Shown here: one piece after another, positions 63,443 to 64,000 of the stretch
How positions within the stretch are numbered: position 1 is the stretch's first letter
Layout of the letters: every line of letters starts with the position of its first letter
Origin: Paenibacillus profundus
Lineage (GTDB): Bacteria > Bacillota > Bacilli > Paenibacillales > Paenibacillaceae
NCBI RefSeq assembly: GCF_021369635.1
Contig: NZ_JAJNBZ010000026.1
Location: 1 to 64,000, forward strand
DNA length: 64,000 nucleotides
Direction: 5' to 3'
The notes under the pieces: model-generated
Told to the model about the DNA's origin: nothing
The model's database searches: none
Seen by the model: only the letters and a program-made list of their open reading frames with translations
Made by a program: the position numbers and the translations under genes

Positions 63443-64000
63443 ATGAAGAAAAAAATCTACACTTTGTTAGGCATTGTCATCATATTTGCTTGTGCTTTCG
63501 TTATTCAAAGGAATATAGCCGATTCCAAAGCTATCCATTTCGATCCACAACAATTAACTGTAATGGAAGCCTTACATGCAGGAATGCTTGAAGCACAAAA
63601 ATGGGATTCAGGCGCTGTACCGCTTTATTTGACAAGTGTAGATGATGAGCTTGGAAAAAAAAGCGGGCAGGACGGCAGGAGGAGGAGGTGGAACTTACAA
63701 GTCAGTACTCCAGATCATAAACGGGCAGTCGTGTCCATACGCGATGGCATTGTGGAAAAGGTGTATCCCGGAGTCGGCCCTTATATTCCTGAAATGGTCG
63801 TCTCAAGTGAAGAAATCAATATTGATAGTCCTCAATTAGTAATAAAGAGTAAACAAGAACGTAACCTATTGCCTGGTATCGATTGGGCTAATGGCTATCA
63901 TTTTGTTCTTCAAGTATTAAATGGCCAATCTACAATTACAGTGGTCGGTCTTGATAACTCAACAAAATTACAACAAATCATTTATGACTCTTCTTCAGGA
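63443..64000 (+). CDS. Membrane-anchored protein of unknown function (3' end cut by window)
   Basis: Open from ATG 63443 to the last base with no stop (186 codons). N-terminal anchor MKKKIYTLLGIVIIFACAFV, then an extracytoplasmic part: LTVMEALHAGMLEAQKW, TSVDDELGKKSGQDGRRRRW, DHKRAVVSIRDGIVEKVYPG, HFVLQVLNGQSTITVVGLD. The duplicated style of beta strands recalls PepSY/YpeB-like domains. AGAGAGG lies about 10 bases upstream. The run AGGAGGAGGAGG inside the gene (63676-63687) encodes four Arg. Confidence 0.75.
   Translation, partial: MKKKIYTLLGIVIIFACAFVIQRNIADSKAIHFDPQQLTVMEALHAGMLEAQKWDSGAVPLYLTSVDDELGKKSGQDGRRRRWNLQVSTPDHKRAVVSIRDGIVEKVYPGVGPYIPEMVVSSEEINIDSPQLVIKSKQERNLLPGIDWANGYHFVLQVLNGQSTITVVGLDNSTKLQQIIYDSSSG

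Noticed and set aside
1-64000. CRISPR arrays, tRNA or rRNA genes, prophage genes
   Set aside because: No regularly spaced repeats, no cloverleaf or rRNA-like sequence, and no phage structural genes were seen.

Overview
The window reads as chromosome of a low-to-mid GC Gram-positive endospore former, most likely Paenibacillus. Supporting evidence: AGGAGG-type ribosome sites before most genes, many rho-independent terminators, a SleB-type germination hydrolase, YerC, YxeA-family lipoprotein, a Btr-like AraC regulator and a DhaS-like dehydrogenase. The left edge is the end of a non-ribosomal peptide synthetase whose last two modules look specific for a basic residue (Lys/Orn) and Ile, followed by a thioesterase and two ABC exporters. 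That order fits the end of a paenibacterin-type lipopeptide cluster (inference), as described in Paenibacillus thiaminolyticus.

Layout. 1-9.8 kb: NRPS end plus exporter pair. 9.9-19.2 kb: SDR/TetR divergon, YxeA-like lipoprotein, a Tet(M)-like ribosomal protection protein with its own promoter and an overlapping upstream ORF, a secreted protein, a sulfite oxidase-like molybdoenzyme converging on an aldehyde dehydrogenase, and a spore cell-wall hydrolase. 19.3-20.4 kb: gene debris (SRPBCC and GNAT remnants). 20.4-23.1 kb: tldD-pmbA. 23.3-25.9 kb: small membrane protein, tandem repeats, and a degenerate IS1595-like gene behind a good LexA box, then gene-poor DNA. 26.4-34.2 kb: an eight-gene operon that takes tyrosine through homogentisate to acetyl-CoA. 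34.4-36.8 kb: metallophosphoesterase, a UvrA-like remnant, an alpha/beta hydrolase. 37.0-47.2 kb: MFS pump, LysR/chorismate synthase divergon, a secreted-looking beta-rich protein, a possible HExxxH metalloprotein, a phosphatase, a TetR/DUF418 pair sharing operators, an aldo/keto reductase. 47.4-49.2 kb: tandem glycine riboswitch controlling a glycine/alanine symporter. 49.4-52.1 kb: iron-siderophore regulator and binding lipoprotein, each behind a Fur-like box. 52.9-58.3 kb: an unrecognised 752-residue protein overlapping a LodB/halogenase-like flavoprotein, followed by an M36-type peptidase. 58.5-62.3 kb: an alkylation-repair island (alkA facing adaA-adaB-2OG oxygenase-radical SAM). 62.6-64.0 kb: a ClbS/DfsB-like protein and the start of a membrane-anchored protein cut by the window end.

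The most interesting loci are the 752-residue protein/flavoprotein/peptidase cassette (possible protein-derived-cofactor enzyme with its modifying flavoprotein), the SOS-box-controlled orphan transposase-like gene, the alkylation-repair operon carrying two extra enzymes of unknown substrate, and the HETGGHD protein. All functions are read from sequence motifs and family knowledge; no database search was run.
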